A stretch of DNA of 47,055 nucleotides from Caulobacter segnis (GCF_003243465.1 NZ_QFQZ01000033.1:1-47055); one strand, 5' to 3'. Counted from the first letter of the stretch, positions 23,665 through 33,035 are shown. The notes: generated by a model from the letters alone, not told the origin. Numbers and translations: made by a program.

Positions 23665-25065
23665 TCAAGCCCCTGTATAGCCAGGGGCTTCGAGCGCGGC
23701 GCGCGGCCAACGCGCGGACACCACGGCGCCGCCGCGACGTCCATTACGGAAATCCACCGTCGCCCCGGTCCGTTCCAGCAAGGTCTTGGCGATGAAGAAG
23801 CCCAGGCCCATGCCGATATGGCCGGTACGCGAACCTTCCGCGCCCGGACGCGTGGTCACGTACGGTTCGCCCAGCTTGGCCAGCACCTCGGGCGAGAAGC
23901 CGGGGCCGTCGTCGCGGGCCTCGATCACGATGTGGCGCGGGTCGAAGCGGGCGATGACGATCACCTCGCTGCGGGCGAAATCGACGGCGTTCTCGACGAT
24001 CGAGGTCATGGCGTGGATGATCTCGGGCCGGCGCCAGATGTCGGGGGCGGTCTCGCCCGACGGCCCGTTGACGACGGCCTCCACCCGGATGCCGTGGACC
24101 AGGTGCGGCTCGATGACGTCCTGCACCAGCTGCACCAGGCTCATGCGCTCGTGGACGGCGTCCTGGGCCTCGGGCATCTCGGTCAGGCGCTGCAGGATCT
24201 CGCGGCAGCGGGCGGCCTGGCCGATCAGCAGCTCGGCGTCCTCGCGGACCTCCTCGTTGGTCGTGTTGCGCGCCATCTCGCGCGCGACGACCGAGATGGT
24301 GGCCAGGGGCGTGCCCAGCTCGTGCGCCGCCGCCGCCGCCAACGCTCCCAGGGCCGACAGCCGCTGCTCGCGGGCCAGCACCGTCTCGGTGACGTTCAGG
24401 GCCAGCTCCATGCGGGCGGACTCGCTGGCGGCCTGCCAGGCGTAGGCGGCGGTCAGGATGATGCCGACGATCCGCGCCGTCACCACGAACCACAGCGTCA
24501 GCGGATTGGGCGCGAACGGGATCGGCTCGCCGTTGATGCTGGGCAGCGGCATGTGGAAGATCGCCAGCAGGATCGAGGCGGCGATCGCCAGGGCGCCCAG
24601 GGCGATCGCATAGCGCGCCGGCAGGGTCGCGGCCGCCAGGGTGACCGGCGCGATCAGCAGCAGGGCGAAGGGATTGTGCGCCCCGCCGGTCAGATAGATC
24701 AGGGCCGACAGCTGCAGGATGTCGAAGGCGATCTGGGCGGTGGCCTCGCCGTCGCGGGCCAGTCTCTGGCCGTTCGAGGCCAGGCCCAGCAGGACGTTCA
24801 GCCAGGCCGACAGCGCCACGAGCGTGAAGCACATCGCCCAGGGCACGTGCATCTTCAAGGCCAGGCCCGAGATCAGCAGGGCGGTGGTCTGGCCGACCAC
24901 CCAGGCCCAGCGCTGGGCCAGCAGCGTCCGCACTCTCAGCCGGCTGCGACGAAGACCCGGCGCCGTCCAGCTCCAGGCGTCGTCTTGCGTCGGCTCGTCA
25001 CCCGGCCTATCGAGCCCGCTGCGGCGTTGATCCTCGGGCGTTCCAGCGAACGAGACGTCAGCCAT
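23665..25065 (-). CDS. regB: RegB/ActS/PrrB redox sensor histidine kinase
   Basis: About 466 residues with six N-terminal membrane spans. The ubiquinone-binding motif GGAHNPF is at 127-133, the family H-box AAAHELGTPLATI carries His248, and a cysteine in QAARCREIL (Cys287) matches the redox-active cysteine of Rhodobacter RegB. ATPase boxes are ENAVDFA, DDGPGFSP and GMGLGFF. I chose the ATG at 25065; the frame is open to 25134. It is divergent from senC, with the cognate regulator downstream. Confidence 0.93.
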   Translation of the reverse strand: MADVSFAGTPEDQRRSGLDRPGDEPTQDDAWSWTAPGLRRSRLRVRTLLAQRWAWVVGQTTALLISGLALKMHVPWAMCFTLVALSAWLNVLLGLASNGQRLARDGEATAQIAFDILQLSALIYLTGGAHNPFALLLIAPVTLAAATLPARYAIALGALAIAASILLAIFHMPLPSINGEPIPFAPNPLTLWFVVTARIVGIILTAAYAWQAASESARMELALNVTETVLAREQRLSALGALAAAAAHELGTPLATISVVAREMARNTTNEEVREDAELLIGQAARCREILQRLTEMPEAQDAVHERMSLVQLVQDVIEPHLVHGIRVEAVVNGPSGETAPDIWRRPEIIHAMTSIVENAVDFARSEVIVIARFDPRHIVIEARDDGPGFSPEVLAKLGEPYVTTRPGAEGSRTGHIGMGLGFFIAKTLLERTGATVDFRNGRRGGAVVSARWPRAALEAPGYTGA

Positions 25066-25139
25066 GACTGCAGGATTGTCCAGATTTGCGCGCTTTGCGA
25101 GTGCAAAAGGCCGATCCAGAACAAAAGGATGCACAGCCC

Positions 25140-25727
25140 ATGCCGCGTCAACGCCTCGTCCTGATCGTCGTCTGCCTTCTGGGCCTGCTTGTCGTCGGCG
25201 GCCTGGCCTGGCGCGCCAACAGCCTGCGCGAGCCGCCCGCCGCCGCCGCCGTGGGCGGTCCCTTCCAGCTGGTCGACCAGAACGGTGCCCCGGCGACGGA
25301 AAAGGTGCTGAAGGGCAAGTGGAGCGCGGTGTTCTTCGGCTTCACCTACTGCCCTGATGTCTGCCCCGGCACGCTGCAGGGCCTGGCGGCCGCCACGGAA
25401 TTGCTCGGCCCGCAGGCCAAGGACCTGCAGATCGTCTTCGTCTCGATCGATCCCGAGCGCGACACCCCCGCCCAGATGAAGGCCTACCTGTCGGCCGACT
25501 ATGTGCCGAAATCGACGATCGGCCTGACCGGGACGCAAGGTCAGGTCGACGCCGCCGCCAAGGCCTACAAGGTCTATTACGCCAAGGTCGGGACGGGGCC
25601 GGGCTACACCATGGACCACTCGACGGCGATCTACCTGATGGACCCCAAGGGCCGCTTCAGGACGGTGATCCCCTACAACCAGCCGCCGGCCGACATCGCC
25701 GCGCGGATCAAGGCGGCGATGGACTAG
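25140..25727 (+). CDS. senC: SCO1/SenC/PrrC copper chaperone
   Basis: A 195-residue membrane-anchored thioredoxin-fold protein. TM at about 6-24, copper-binding CxxxC (Cys71, Cys75) in FTYCPDVCPG and the third ligand His160 in TMDHSTAIYL. SCO proteins load copper into the CuA/CuB centres of cytochrome oxidases and affect RegB signalling in Rhodobacter. The ATG at 25140 has AAAGGA ten bases upstream. It is divergent from regB, recreating the RegB-SenC-RegA locus with a different gene order from Rhodobacter. Confidence 0.92.
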   Translation: MPRQRLVLIVVCLLGLLVVGGLAWRANSLREPPAAAAVGGPFQLVDQNGAPATEKVLKGKWSAVFFGFTYCPDVCPGTLQGLAAATELLGPQAKDLQIVFVSIDPERDTPAQMKAYLSADYVPKSTIGLTGTQGQVDAAAKAYKVYYAKVGTGPGYTMDHSTAIYLMDPKGRFRTVIPYNQPPADIAARIKAAMD

Positions 25728-25802
25728 GCCTGAGGGCTTCGGTCTTTCGGGCGCCGCCCCGCGAAGCTAAGCTCGAAATGTCCGCTTCCACCGAGGTTGG
25801 CT

Positions 25803-26105
25803 TTGCCGCTCTTTCTCCTCGTTCCCTTCGCGGTGTTTTTCGGATGCGTGCTGGGCCAGTTCTATCTTGTCCGGAAGGTCCGACGCGCTCTGGTCGCCCG
25901 CCATCCCGCGCTGTGGCTACAGCTTTCCGATAAAGCCTTGTTCATCGACAACGCGATCTTCAGCTTCGTTTTGAAGAAGCGGGACAAGGCGCTCGGTGAT
26001 CCCGCCCTGAGCGCGATCACCGGCCGCATGCGCAAGCTGCAGATCGTCGCCATCGTGGCTTGGGCGGCATACGGGATCGGCATTGTCACCGCCGGCTTTC
26101 GCTAG
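25803..26105 (+). CDS. Small two-TM membrane protein
   Basis: About 100 residues with a hydrophobic segment at each end (PLFLLVPFAVFFGCVLGQFYL and IVAIVAWAAYGIGIVTAGF) and a basic middle, KVRRALVARHPALW. The layout is like the stress protein UspB, but I see no firm sequence match. There is no ATG in frame; the TTG at 25803 with CGAGG six bases upstream fits best, and TTG at 25797 is the alternative. Confidence 0.65.
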   Translation: MPLFLLVPFAVFFGCVLGQFYLVRKVRRALVARHPALWLQLSDKALFIDNAIFSFVLKKRDKALGDPALSAITGRMRKLQIVAIVAWAAYGIGIVTAGFR

Positions 26106-26179
26106 GCGCCGTCAGGCCAGGCTGTCGCGGCGCGAAATGCGTTCGAGGGATAGACTCCTTTAGGCTTCGATATGCTATG

Positions 26180-26190
26180 CTGCGATGCAA
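26180..26190. promoter_or_regulatory. Possible PhaR-type site before the PHB depolymerase
   Basis: CTGC-GAT-GCAA fits seven of eight fixed positions of the CTGC-N3-GCAG sequence I recall for Rhodobacter PhaR, the PHB-responsive regulator. It lies 16 nt before the ATG and is nested in an outer inverted repeat GCTATG...CATAGC. Confidence 0.45.
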
Positions 26191-26205
26191 CATAGCGGAT
26201 GCGCC

Positions 26206-27468
26206 ATGCTCTACGCCCTGCACGAGGCGGCCTACTACGCCTCCACCCCGATGCGCCTCGCGGCGCTGGCGGCCCGGGACTTCTGGGGATCGCCGCTGAA
26301 TCCGGCCGGTGAGACGGCCGTGGGCCGGCGCATGCGCGCCGGCGCGGACCTGTTCGCCAACGTCACCCGGCGCTACGGCAAGCCCAAGTGGAACATCGAC
26401 AAGGTCAAGGTCGGCCAGGTCGACGTCCGCGTCCGCCCGACCGTGGTCTGGGAAAGTCCGTGGGCGCGTCTCGTGCAGTTCGACCGCGACATGGCCGACA
26501 TGCGTCGCGCCGGCAAGTTCTCGCTGGATCCGGCGGTGCTGATCGTCGCGCCGCTATCGGGCCACTACGCCACCTTGCTGCGCGGCACGGTCGAGGCCTT
26601 CCTGCCCGACCACGCCGTGTTCATCGTCGACTGGGTCAACGCCCGCGAGGTCTCGGTCCTGGAAGGCCGCTTCGACTTCCACGACTATATCGACCACGTG
26701 ATCCAGATGCTGGAGGTGCTGGGGCCGCGTCCGAACGTGGTCGCCGTCTGCCAGCCCGGCCCGCCGGTCCTGGCCGCCGCCGCCCTGATGGCCGAGCAGA
26801 ACCATCCCTCGCGCCCGGCCAGCATGACCTTCATGGGCTCGCCGATCGACGCGCGCCTGTCGCCGACCGTCACCAACCAGCTGGCCGAGGAAAAGCCGTT
26901 CACCTGGTTCCAGTCGAACATGATCTACACCGTGCCGCCGCCCTATGTCGGCGCGGGCCGGCGCGTCTATCCGGGCTTCGTCCAGCTGGCCAGCTTCATG
27001 AGCATGAACGCCGAGCGCCACCAGGAAGCCCACCGCCGCTATTTCAACGACCTGGTGAAAGGCGACGGGGACAGCGCCGACAAGCACCTGGAGTTCTACG
27101 ACGAGTACCTGTCGGTCCTGGACCTGACCGAGGAGTTCTATCTCCAGACCATCGACATCGTCTTCCAGCAGCACCTGCTGCCCAAGGGCGAGCTGACGCA
27201 TCGCGGGACGCGGGTGAAGCCCGAGGCGATCACCGACATCGGCCTGATGACGGTCGAGGGCGAGAACGACGACATCTCCGGCATCGGCCAGACCCAGGCC
27301 GCCCATGGCCTGTGCCCGAACATCCCCGAGGCCATGAAGCTGGACTACGTCCAGCCCAGCGTCGGCCACTACGGCGTGTTCAACGGTCGTCGGTTCCGCG
27401 AGGAGATCTATCCCCGCGTGCGAAAGTTCATCCGCAAGTGCGATCCGCATTTCGCGGAAGAAGCTTGA
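26206..27468 (+). CDS. phaZ: Intracellular poly(3-hydroxybutyrate) depolymerase
   Basis: 420 residues of the intracellular PhaZ family (Ralstonia PhaZ1 type). The catalytic nucleophile is Cys182 in VAVCQPGPPVL instead of a lipase-box serine. The acid and histidine lie in the C-terminal part (MTVEGENDDISGIGQT, VGHYGVF). It mobilises stored PHB granules. There is no signal peptide, as expected. I chose the ATG at 26206 (MLYALHEAAYYAST, the usual N-terminus) over 26185. A PhaR-like site lies just upstream. Confidence 0.92.
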   Translation: MLYALHEAAYYASTPMRLAALAARDFWGSPLNPAGETAVGRRMRAGADLFANVTRRYGKPKWNIDKVKVGQVDVRVRPTVVWESPWARLVQFDRDMADMRRAGKFSLDPAVLIVAPLSGHYATLLRGTVEAFLPDHAVFIVDWVNAREVSVLEGRFDFHDYIDHVIQMLEVLGPRPNVVAVCQPGPPVLAAAALMAEQNHPSRPASMTFMGSPIDARLSPTVTNQLAEEKPFTWFQSNMIYTVPPPYVGAGRRVYPGFVQLASFMSMNAERHQEAHRRYFNDLVKGDGDSADKHLEFYDEYLSVLDLTEEFYLQTIDIVFQQHLLPKGELTHRGTRVKPEAITDIGLMTVEGENDDISGIGQTQAAHGLCPNIPEAMKLDYVQPSVGHYGVFNGRRFREEIYPRVRKFIRKCDPHFAEEA

Positions 27469-27499
27469 GGTTCGCGAACGGATACGGCCAAGTCCGGTC

Positions 27500-27859
27500 A
27501 TGTCCGACCAAAAAGTTTCGCTGATCGACCGGCTGGCGAACCTCAGCTTCCGCACGAAGCTATTTGCCGTGGCGGTGGTCTACATGTTCTCCATGTTTGG
27601 CGTTTCGGAAGCAGGCGGCGGTGAGGCGGCGCTCCGGTTCTGGTTCGCCTCGGCCCTGCCTCTGGTCTGGCTGGCGACCCTCGCCCTTCATTGGCTTTCA
27701 CTGCGGCCCAGGCCCCCTATGGGGGCAGCCGTTCGAGGCTTAGTCGAGCAGGCTCGCGCGCGGCCACTGATCGCCACGTTCTACGGCGTCGCAGCAGTGG
27801 CGATTGAAGTATTCGTCGTGGCTGAGGCGCTCGGGCGGCCGCTGTTTCCCGCCGTCTAG
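27500..27859 (+). CDS. Small membrane protein of unknown function
   Basis: 119 residues with a charged N-terminus, three hydrophobic segments (LFAVAVVYMFSMFGV, FASALPLVWLATLALHWL and ATFYGVAAVAIEVFVVAEAL) and a basic cytoplasmic loop. I recognise no family. It starts 31 nt after phaZ on the same strand, so it may be read from the same transcript. Confidence 0.6.
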   Translation: MSDQKVSLIDRLANLSFRTKLFAVAVVYMFSMFGVSEAGGGEAALRFWFASALPLVWLATLALHWLSLRPRPPMGAAVRGLVEQARARPLIATFYGVAAVAIEVFVVAEALGRPLFPAV

Positions 27860-27899
27860 GGTCTTGCGCGGGCTGGGCTGGGGGCCGATCTAGCGGACA

Positions 27900-28631
27900 A
27901 TGGCCTTCTTCATGTCGAAAACCGCATCGACACGCTTTGCCGACGGCGATCGGCTGGAGATCGGCGGCTGGCCGGTCCGGCTGCGGGTCGATGGCCGGGC
28001 GCGGCGGGTGTCGTTGCGCGTCGATCGGGCCAGGTCCGAGATCGTCGCCCTGGCGCCCCATCCCAAGCGGCTGAACGAGGCCGTGGCCTTCGCCCAGGAA
28101 AAGTCCGGCTGGATCGCCAAGCAGCTGGCGGCCCTGCCCCAGCGGATGAGCCTGGCCCCCGGTGGCGTGCTGAGGCTGAACGACAAGCCCTATCGCCTCG
28201 AGGTCGGCCCCGGCCGGGCCCGAATGGAAGCGGACCGCATCGTCGCGCCCGACGATCCCAACTGGGGACTGAAGGTCATCCGCCTGGCCAAGCGCGAGGC
28301 CTTGAGCGTGCTGACCGAGCGCACCGCCGTCCACGCCGCGGCGCTGAGCCGGCCCATGCCGTCGGTGGCGGTGGCCGACCCGAAGGCCCGCTGGGGCTCG
28401 TGCCGGCCGGCGACGCAGCGCGCCCCGGCGGCGATCCGCTACAGCTGGCGGCTGATCCTGGCCCCGGCGGCGGTGGCCGACTATGTCGCCGCCCACGAAT
28501 GTGCGCACCTTATCGAGGCGAACCACGGGCCGAGGTTCTGGGCGCTGTGCGAGCGGTTGGCGGGCGATCCGGCCCCGCACCGGGCGTGGCTCCGGGCCCA
28601 CGCGGCGGAGCTGCACGCGATCGGGGCGTGA
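27900..28631 (+). CDS. YgjP-like (DUF45) metal-dependent hydrolase
   Basis: 243 residues of the YgjP/DUF45 family, with the zinc site HECAHLIEANHGPRFW (HExxH plus a later His) preceded by DPKARWGSC, both conserved in the family. These SprT/WLM-like proteins are predicted zinc metallopeptidases; the substrate is unknown. The ATG at 27900 has only a weak ribosome site; a second ATG lies at 27912. A terminator shared with the convergent PBP gene follows. Confidence 0.87.
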   Translation: MAFFMSKTASTRFADGDRLEIGGWPVRLRVDGRARRVSLRVDRARSEIVALAPHPKRLNEAVAFAQEKSGWIAKQLAALPQRMSLAPGGVLRLNDKPYRLEVGPGRARMEADRIVAPDDPNWGLKVIRLAKREALSVLTERTAVHAAALSRPMPSVAVADPKARWGSCRPATQRAPAAIRYSWRLILAPAAVADYVAAHECAHLIEANHGPRFWALCERLAGDPAPHRAWLRAHAAELHAIGA

Positions 28632-28642
28632 GGGCTGGCGCT

Positions 28643-28675
28643 GCCCCCTCCGTCGCCCGAAGGGCCGGAGGGGGC
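28643..28675. terminator. Terminator-like hairpin between convergent genes
   Basis: A 10-bp stem GCCCCCTCCG/CGGAGGGGGC with a 13-nt loop lies between the YgjP-like gene and the PBP stop. The T-run is poor on both sides, so termination strength is uncertain. Confidence 0.6.
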
Positions 28676-28683
28676 TTCGCTAA

Positions 28684-30633
28684 CTAGTAAGGCAGCTGCC
28701 CCGGAGGCGGCGCCGCTCCTGCCGGTGTTTCCGCAGCGGGACCTTCGGGCGTGGGGTTGATCAGGTCGCCGATCGGGTCGGGCGCTTGCGGCGGCGGGGC
28801 GACACCGCCGGGGATCGGGGTGGCCTTCAGGCGCGGCAGGGCCGCGGTCATGAACGTGCGCCAGATCTCGGCCGGGGCGCCGCCCCCGGTGACGCGGCGC
28901 ATGGTGGTGTTGTCGTCCTTGCCGGTCCAGACGGCGGTCACGAAGCCGCCGGTGTAGCCGACGAACCAGGCGTCGCGATAATCGCTGGTCGTGCCCGTCT
29001 TGCCGGCGATGTCGTAGCCGGGGACGTTGGCGCGCGTCCCGGTGCCCGAGGTCACGACCTCGCGCATCATCTGGTTCATGTACTGCAGGCCCGGCGAGCC
29101 GATCACCGCGGCGCGAGCCTGCTTGTCGACATTGTGGTCGTACAGGACCTTGCCCTTGGCCGTGCGGATGCGCTCGATGCCGTAGCCCTTGGCCAGGAAG
29201 CCCCCGTTCGAGAACGGCGCGTAGGCCTGGGCCAGCTCCATCGGGGAGACCTCGACGGCGCCCAGGGCCATCGACGGGTCCAGCTGGATCTTGCTGGTGA
29301 TGCCGAGGCGTCGGGCGGTGTTGGCGACGTTGCTGGTGCCGACCTCGCTGGCCAGGCGCGCGGCGACGGTGTTGATCGACTGGGCCAGGGCCGTCTGCAT
29401 GGTGATCTGGCCGAGGTACTTGCCCGTGTAGTTGCGCGGCTCCCAGTTGCCGATCTTCACCGGCTCGTCGACCACCATCATGTCGGGCGTGCGGCCCTGC
29501 TCCATGGCGGTCAGGTAGACGAACGGCTTGAAGGCCGAACCGGCCTGGCGGCGGGCGGTGGTGGCGCGGTCGAACTGGCTGTCGGCGTAGTCGGCCCCGC
29601 CGACATAGGCGCGGATGCGGCCCTCGCCGTCGATGGCCACCAGCGCCGACTGCTGGACGCCCTGCTTCTCATAGGCTTCCACGCCCTGCTTCACCGCGCG
29701 CTCGGCGGCGACCTGGATCGGCAGGTCCAGGGTGGTCTCGACCACAAGGTCCTCGGTCGGTTCGCCGACCAGCGAGCGGACCTGGGCGTCGATATAGTCG
29801 GTGAAGTACTGGGCGCGCTGGTTGGCCAGGGTGGCCGAGACCTGCACCGGGGTGCTGAAGGCCTGGTCGCGCTGCTCGGGCGTGATGGCCTTGATGCGCA
29901 CCATCTCGTCGAGGACGATCGTGGCGCGGCGGGCGGCGCGGTCCTTGGCCGAGACCGGCGAATAGCGGGCGGGGCCCTTCATCATGCCGGCCAGCAGGGC
30001 GGCCTCGCCGACCGACAGCTCCTTGGCGGGCTTGTTGAAATAGCGCTGCGAGGCGGCCTCAATGCCATAGGCGCCGGCGCCGAAATAGACCCGGTTCATA
30101 TAGAGGGCCAGGATCTGCTTCTTGGAGAACTTCATCTCCAGCCAGACGGCCAGGATCAGCTCCTGGGCCTTGCGGCGGTAGTTCTGGGCTGGGCTCAGGA
30201 ACAGGTTGCGGGCCAGCTGCTGGGTGATGGTCGAGCCGCCGCGCTGGGGACCGTCGTGGGTGGCGTTCCACACGGCCGAGCGGATGATGCCCCAGGGGTT
30301 GAAGCCGAAGTGGTGGTAGAACTGGCGGTCCTCGATCGCCACGAAGGCGGCGGGCACATATTCGGGCAGGGCGTCGATGTCGACCGGCGGCGCGTACTGG
30401 CTGCCGCGCACGGCCAGGAGGGCGCCCGAGCGATCCAGATAGTTGATCGAGGGCTGGCGCTTGACGTCGTACAGGGTCGAGGTGTCGGGCAGGTCGCGCG
30501 CGAACACCGCGAAGAAGGCCACGACGAAGATCAGGCCCCAGACGCCCAGCACCGCGCCCCAATAGACCAGGGCCTGAAGCGGAGTGCGTTGCGGCTTCGC
30601 CGGCTTGTTTCCGCCGAAGGGTCCGTTCGCCAT
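28684..30633 (-). CDS. Class A penicillin-binding protein (PBP1A-like)
   Basis: 649 residues: short cytoplasmic tail, one TM (LVYWGAVLGVWGLIFVVAFF), a GT51 glycosyltransferase domain with catalytic Glu in AIEDRQFYHHFG and GGSTITQQLARNLFL, and a transpeptidase domain with Ser-x-x-Lys in AGSAFKPFVYL, SIN in AQSINTVAA and KTGT in AGKTGTTSDYRDAWFVGYT. The C-terminal tail is Pro-rich. It polymerises and cross-links peptidoglycan in the periplasm. Caulobacter has several such enzymes; by memory of neighbourhood this may be PbpZ, but I do not assign it. Confidence 0.93.
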   Translation of the reverse strand: MANGPFGGNKPAKPQRTPLQALVYWGAVLGVWGLIFVVAFFAVFARDLPDTSTLYDVKRQPSINYLDRSGALLAVRGSQYAPPVDIDALPEYVPAAFVAIEDRQFYHHFGFNPWGIIRSAVWNATHDGPQRGGSTITQQLARNLFLSPAQNYRRKAQELILAVWLEMKFSKKQILALYMNRVYFGAGAYGIEAASQRYFNKPAKELSVGEAALLAGMMKGPARYSPVSAKDRAARRATIVLDEMVRIKAITPEQRDQAFSTPVQVSATLANQRAQYFTDYIDAQVRSLVGEPTEDLVVETTLDLPIQVAAERAVKQGVEAYEKQGVQQSALVAIDGEGRIRAYVGGADYADSQFDRATTARRQAGSAFKPFVYLTAMEQGRTPDMMVVDEPVKIGNWEPRNYTGKYLGQITMQTALAQSINTVAARLASEVGTSNVANTARRLGITSKIQLDPSMALGAVEVSPMELAQAYAPFSNGGFLAKGYGIERIRTAKGKVLYDHNVDKQARAAVIGSPGLQYMNQMMREVVTSGTGTRANVPGYDIAGKTGTTSDYRDAWFVGYTGGFVTAVWTGKDDNTTMRRVTGGGAPAEIWRTFMTAALPRLKATPIPGGVAPPPQAPDPIGDLINPTPEGPAAETPAGAAPPPGQLPY

Positions 30634-30827
30634 CTTGGTATCGTTCCTGCGCGCGCCGGGGGTCTTGAGCGCGATCCGTTTAGCCGAACCCCACAGAACG
30701 CGCGACAAGATTGACGAGATATGAACGCGGCGGTTTTCAGGCCGTTCGAGCCTGCCCGGTCCAGAGAAACGCCGGCGCCTGCGATCCTGCCTTGGCGGCG
30801 CGCGGCCGGACCGCCATAACCACGCCC

Positions 30828-32669
30828 GTGTACGTTCCTCCCGAATCCCCAGAGCTCGATCAGGCGCGCGACGTCCTGCGCCGCACGTTCGGCCACGCCG
30901 ACTTCCGCGGCATGCAGGCGGGGGTGGTCAATGAGATCCTGGCCGGGCGCAGCGCCATGGCCGTGCTGCCGACCGGCGGCGGCAAGAGCCTCTGCTACCA
31001 GATCCCGTCGCTGATCCGGCCGGGCGTCGGCCTCGTCGTGTCGCCGCTGATCGCCCTGATGGCCGACCAGGTCCAGGGCCTGCGCCAGGCGGGCGTGGCG
31101 GCCGAGCGGCTGGACAGCAACATCTCTCTGGACGAGCGCTCGGACATCTGGCGGCGGATCGACGCCGGCGAGGTGGACCTGCTCTATCTCTCGCCCGAAG
31201 GCCTGATGCAGCCCTGGATGCTGGAGCGCCTGTCGCGCACGCCGCTCGCCTTGGTCGCGGTCGACGAGGCCCACTGCGTCAGCCAGTGGGGCCACGACTT
31301 CCGGCCCGAATACCGGATGCTGGGGCGGCTCGCGGAGCTCTTCCCCGACGTCCCGCGCCTGGCCGTCACCGCCACGGCCGACGCCCGCACCCGCGACGAC
31401 ATCCGCGCCGAGCTGCGCCTGGACGGCGCGGCCGAGTTCGTCGACAGCTTCGCCCGGCCGGAACTGGCGCTGAGCGCCGAGCGCAAGCGCGGCAAGGGGC
31501 ACGACCGGGTTGTTGAGCTGGTGCTGGAGCGCCGGGGGCGTTCCGGCGTGGTCTACGCCGGCTCGCGCGACGCGACCGAGAAGCTGGCCGAGAAGCTGAA
31601 CGCCGAGGGCGTGCCGGCCCTGGCCTATCACGCCGGCCTCGACAAGGCCGTCCGCGCCCGCCGGCTGGAAGACTTCCTGGAGGCAGATGCCGCGGTGATG
31701 GTGGCCACGATCGCCTTCGGCATGGGCGTCGACAAGCCCGACGTCCGCTTCGTGATCCACGCCGATCCCCCCGCCGCCATCGAGGCCTATTGGCAGGAGG
31801 TCGGCCGCGCCGGCCGCGACCGCCAGCCGGCCGAGGGCATCACCCTCTACGGCTCGGCCGATATGGCCTGGGCCGGGCGCCGGATCGAGACTCGCGAGGC
31901 GCCGGACGAGGTCAAGCAGGTCCAGTCGCGTAAGCTGCGCCAGTTCTACGCCATGCTCGAAGGCGTCACCTGCCGGGCGGCGGCGGTGCGGCGCTATTTC
32001 GGCGAGGAGGGGGTGGCGCGCTGCGGGGTCTGCGACATCTGCGTCTCGCCGCCGGCTGCGACCGACGCCACCGAGGCGGCGCAGAAGGCCCTGTCCGCCG
32101 TCCATCGCCTGGGCGGGCGGCTGGGGCGCGGACGGGTGATCGAGCACCTTCTGGGCAAGACCAAGGACGTCACCCCCAGCGAGGCCCAGCTGCCGACCTT
32201 CGGCATCGGCCGCGAAATGAGCCAGCCCGCCTGGCGCGACCTGTTCGACACCCTGATCTTCGAAGGCCTGCTGCGCGAGGACCCCAATGACGGCCGGCCG
32301 CTGATCGGCCTGGGCGACGTCGAGGGCGTGCGCCAGGTCTATCGCGGCGAGCGGCGCGTGGCCCTGCGCCAGATGGTCGACGCGCCCGAGACCGTCCGGG
32401 CGTCCGGCGCGCGCAAGCGCCGCGAAGGCAAGGCGCTCTCGATCCCGGCCGACAACCAGGTGCTGTTCGACGCCCTGCGCGCCTGGCGCAAGGAGGCCGC
32501 GCAGCTGCAGCACGTGCCGCCCTACGTCATCTTCCACGACGCCACCCTGGCCGAGATCGCCGCCGCCAGGCCGGCCACCCTCGCCGCCCTGGGCAAGGCC
32601 GGCGGCGTGGGGCAGGGCAAGCTCGATCGCTATGGCGAGGCGGTTTTGAAGGTCGTTCGGGAGAACTAA
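30828..32669 (+). CDS. recQ: ATP-dependent DNA helicase RecQ
   Basis: A 613-residue RecQ. Motif 0 region FGHADFRGMQ, Walker A PTGGGKSLCYQIP, DEAH box AVDEAHCVSQWGHDFRPEY, motif VI QEVGRAGRD, zinc-binding cysteines ending CGVCDIC, a winged helix, and an HRDC domain at the C-terminus. It unwinds DNA 3'-5' in recombination and fork repair. The GTG at 30828 gives the normal family length and N-terminus, but there is no clear Shine-Dalgarno sequence. It is divergent from the PBP gene. Confidence 0.95.
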   Translation: MYVPPESPELDQARDVLRRTFGHADFRGMQAGVVNEILAGRSAMAVLPTGGGKSLCYQIPSLIRPGVGLVVSPLIALMADQVQGLRQAGVAAERLDSNISLDERSDIWRRIDAGEVDLLYLSPEGLMQPWMLERLSRTPLALVAVDEAHCVSQWGHDFRPEYRMLGRLAELFPDVPRLAVTATADARTRDDIRAELRLDGAAEFVDSFARPELALSAERKRGKGHDRVVELVLERRGRSGVVYAGSRDATEKLAEKLNAEGVPALAYHAGLDKAVRARRLEDFLEADAAVMVATIAFGMGVDKPDVRFVIHADPPAAIEAYWQEVGRAGRDRQPAEGITLYGSADMAWAGRRIETREAPDEVKQVQSRKLRQFYAMLEGVTCRAAAVRRYFGEEGVARCGVCDICVSPPAATDATEAAQKALSAVHRLGGRLGRGRVIEHLLGKTKDVTPSEAQLPTFGIGREMSQPAWRDLFDTLIFEGLLREDPNDGRPLIGLGDVEGVRQVYRGERRVALRQMVDAPETVRASGARKRREGKALSIPADNQVLFDALRAWRKEAAQLQHVPPYVIFHDATLAEIAAARPATLAALGKAGGVGQGKLDRYGEAVLKVVREN

Positions 32670-32714
32670 AGCGGCGCGGACGTGTTAGACTGGCTCAAGC
32701 CGAGGAGCCTCCCC

Positions 32715-33029
32715 ATGACCGACGTCACCAGTTTCACCCCCGACATGTCTTCCGCCCTGGACAACGCCGAGAAGACGGCGAGCGACAAGACCAAGCGCGC
32801 CAAGGACGCGGTCAGCAAGGCCGTGAAGTCCGCGCGCGCGACCGCGGCGGAAGTGGCCGAGCAGACCCGCACCTTCGCCGCCGAAAAGGCCAAGGTCGGC
32901 GCGGCCTGGACCCGCGAAAAGGCCGAGGTGGCCCATCATGTCGCCGAGGAGCGCCCGATCGCCGTGGCCCTGGGCGCCTTCGCCATCGGCCTGGGCGTCG
33001 GTTTCCTGATCGCCCGCAATCTCGACTAG
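32715..33029 (+). CDS. DUF883/LEA-like amphipathic protein with C-terminal anchor
   Basis: 104 residues rich in Ala, Lys, Glu and Thr in an amphipathic coil (AEKTASDKTKRAKDAVSKAV and following), ending in a glycine-rich membrane helix ALGAFAIGLGVGFLIARNLD. This is the layout of DUF883/ElaB/YqjD proteins, which are membrane-tethered, stress-induced and ribosome-associated in E. coli; the central repeat also resembles LEA proteins. GAGGAG lies seven bases before the ATG. It follows recQ by 45 nt. Confidence 0.75.
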   Translation: MTDVTSFTPDMSSALDNAEKTASDKTKRAKDAVSKAVKSARATAAEVAEQTRTFAAEKAKVGAAWTREKAEVAHHVAEERPIAVALGAFAIGLGVGFLIARNLD

Positions 33030-33035
33030 CTCCTT

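Noticed and set aside
30686..30699. Possible SOS box in the PBP/recQ intergenic region (GAAC...GAAC)
   Set aside because: The spacing is six, not seven, so it does not fit the LexA consensus, unlike the exact site before mmcB.
28786..30714. 642-codon plus-strand frame opposite the PBP gene
   Set aside because: Antisense of a well-conserved class A PBP, with Gly/Asp/Val/His-rich composition typical of reverse-strand shadows in GC-rich DNA.
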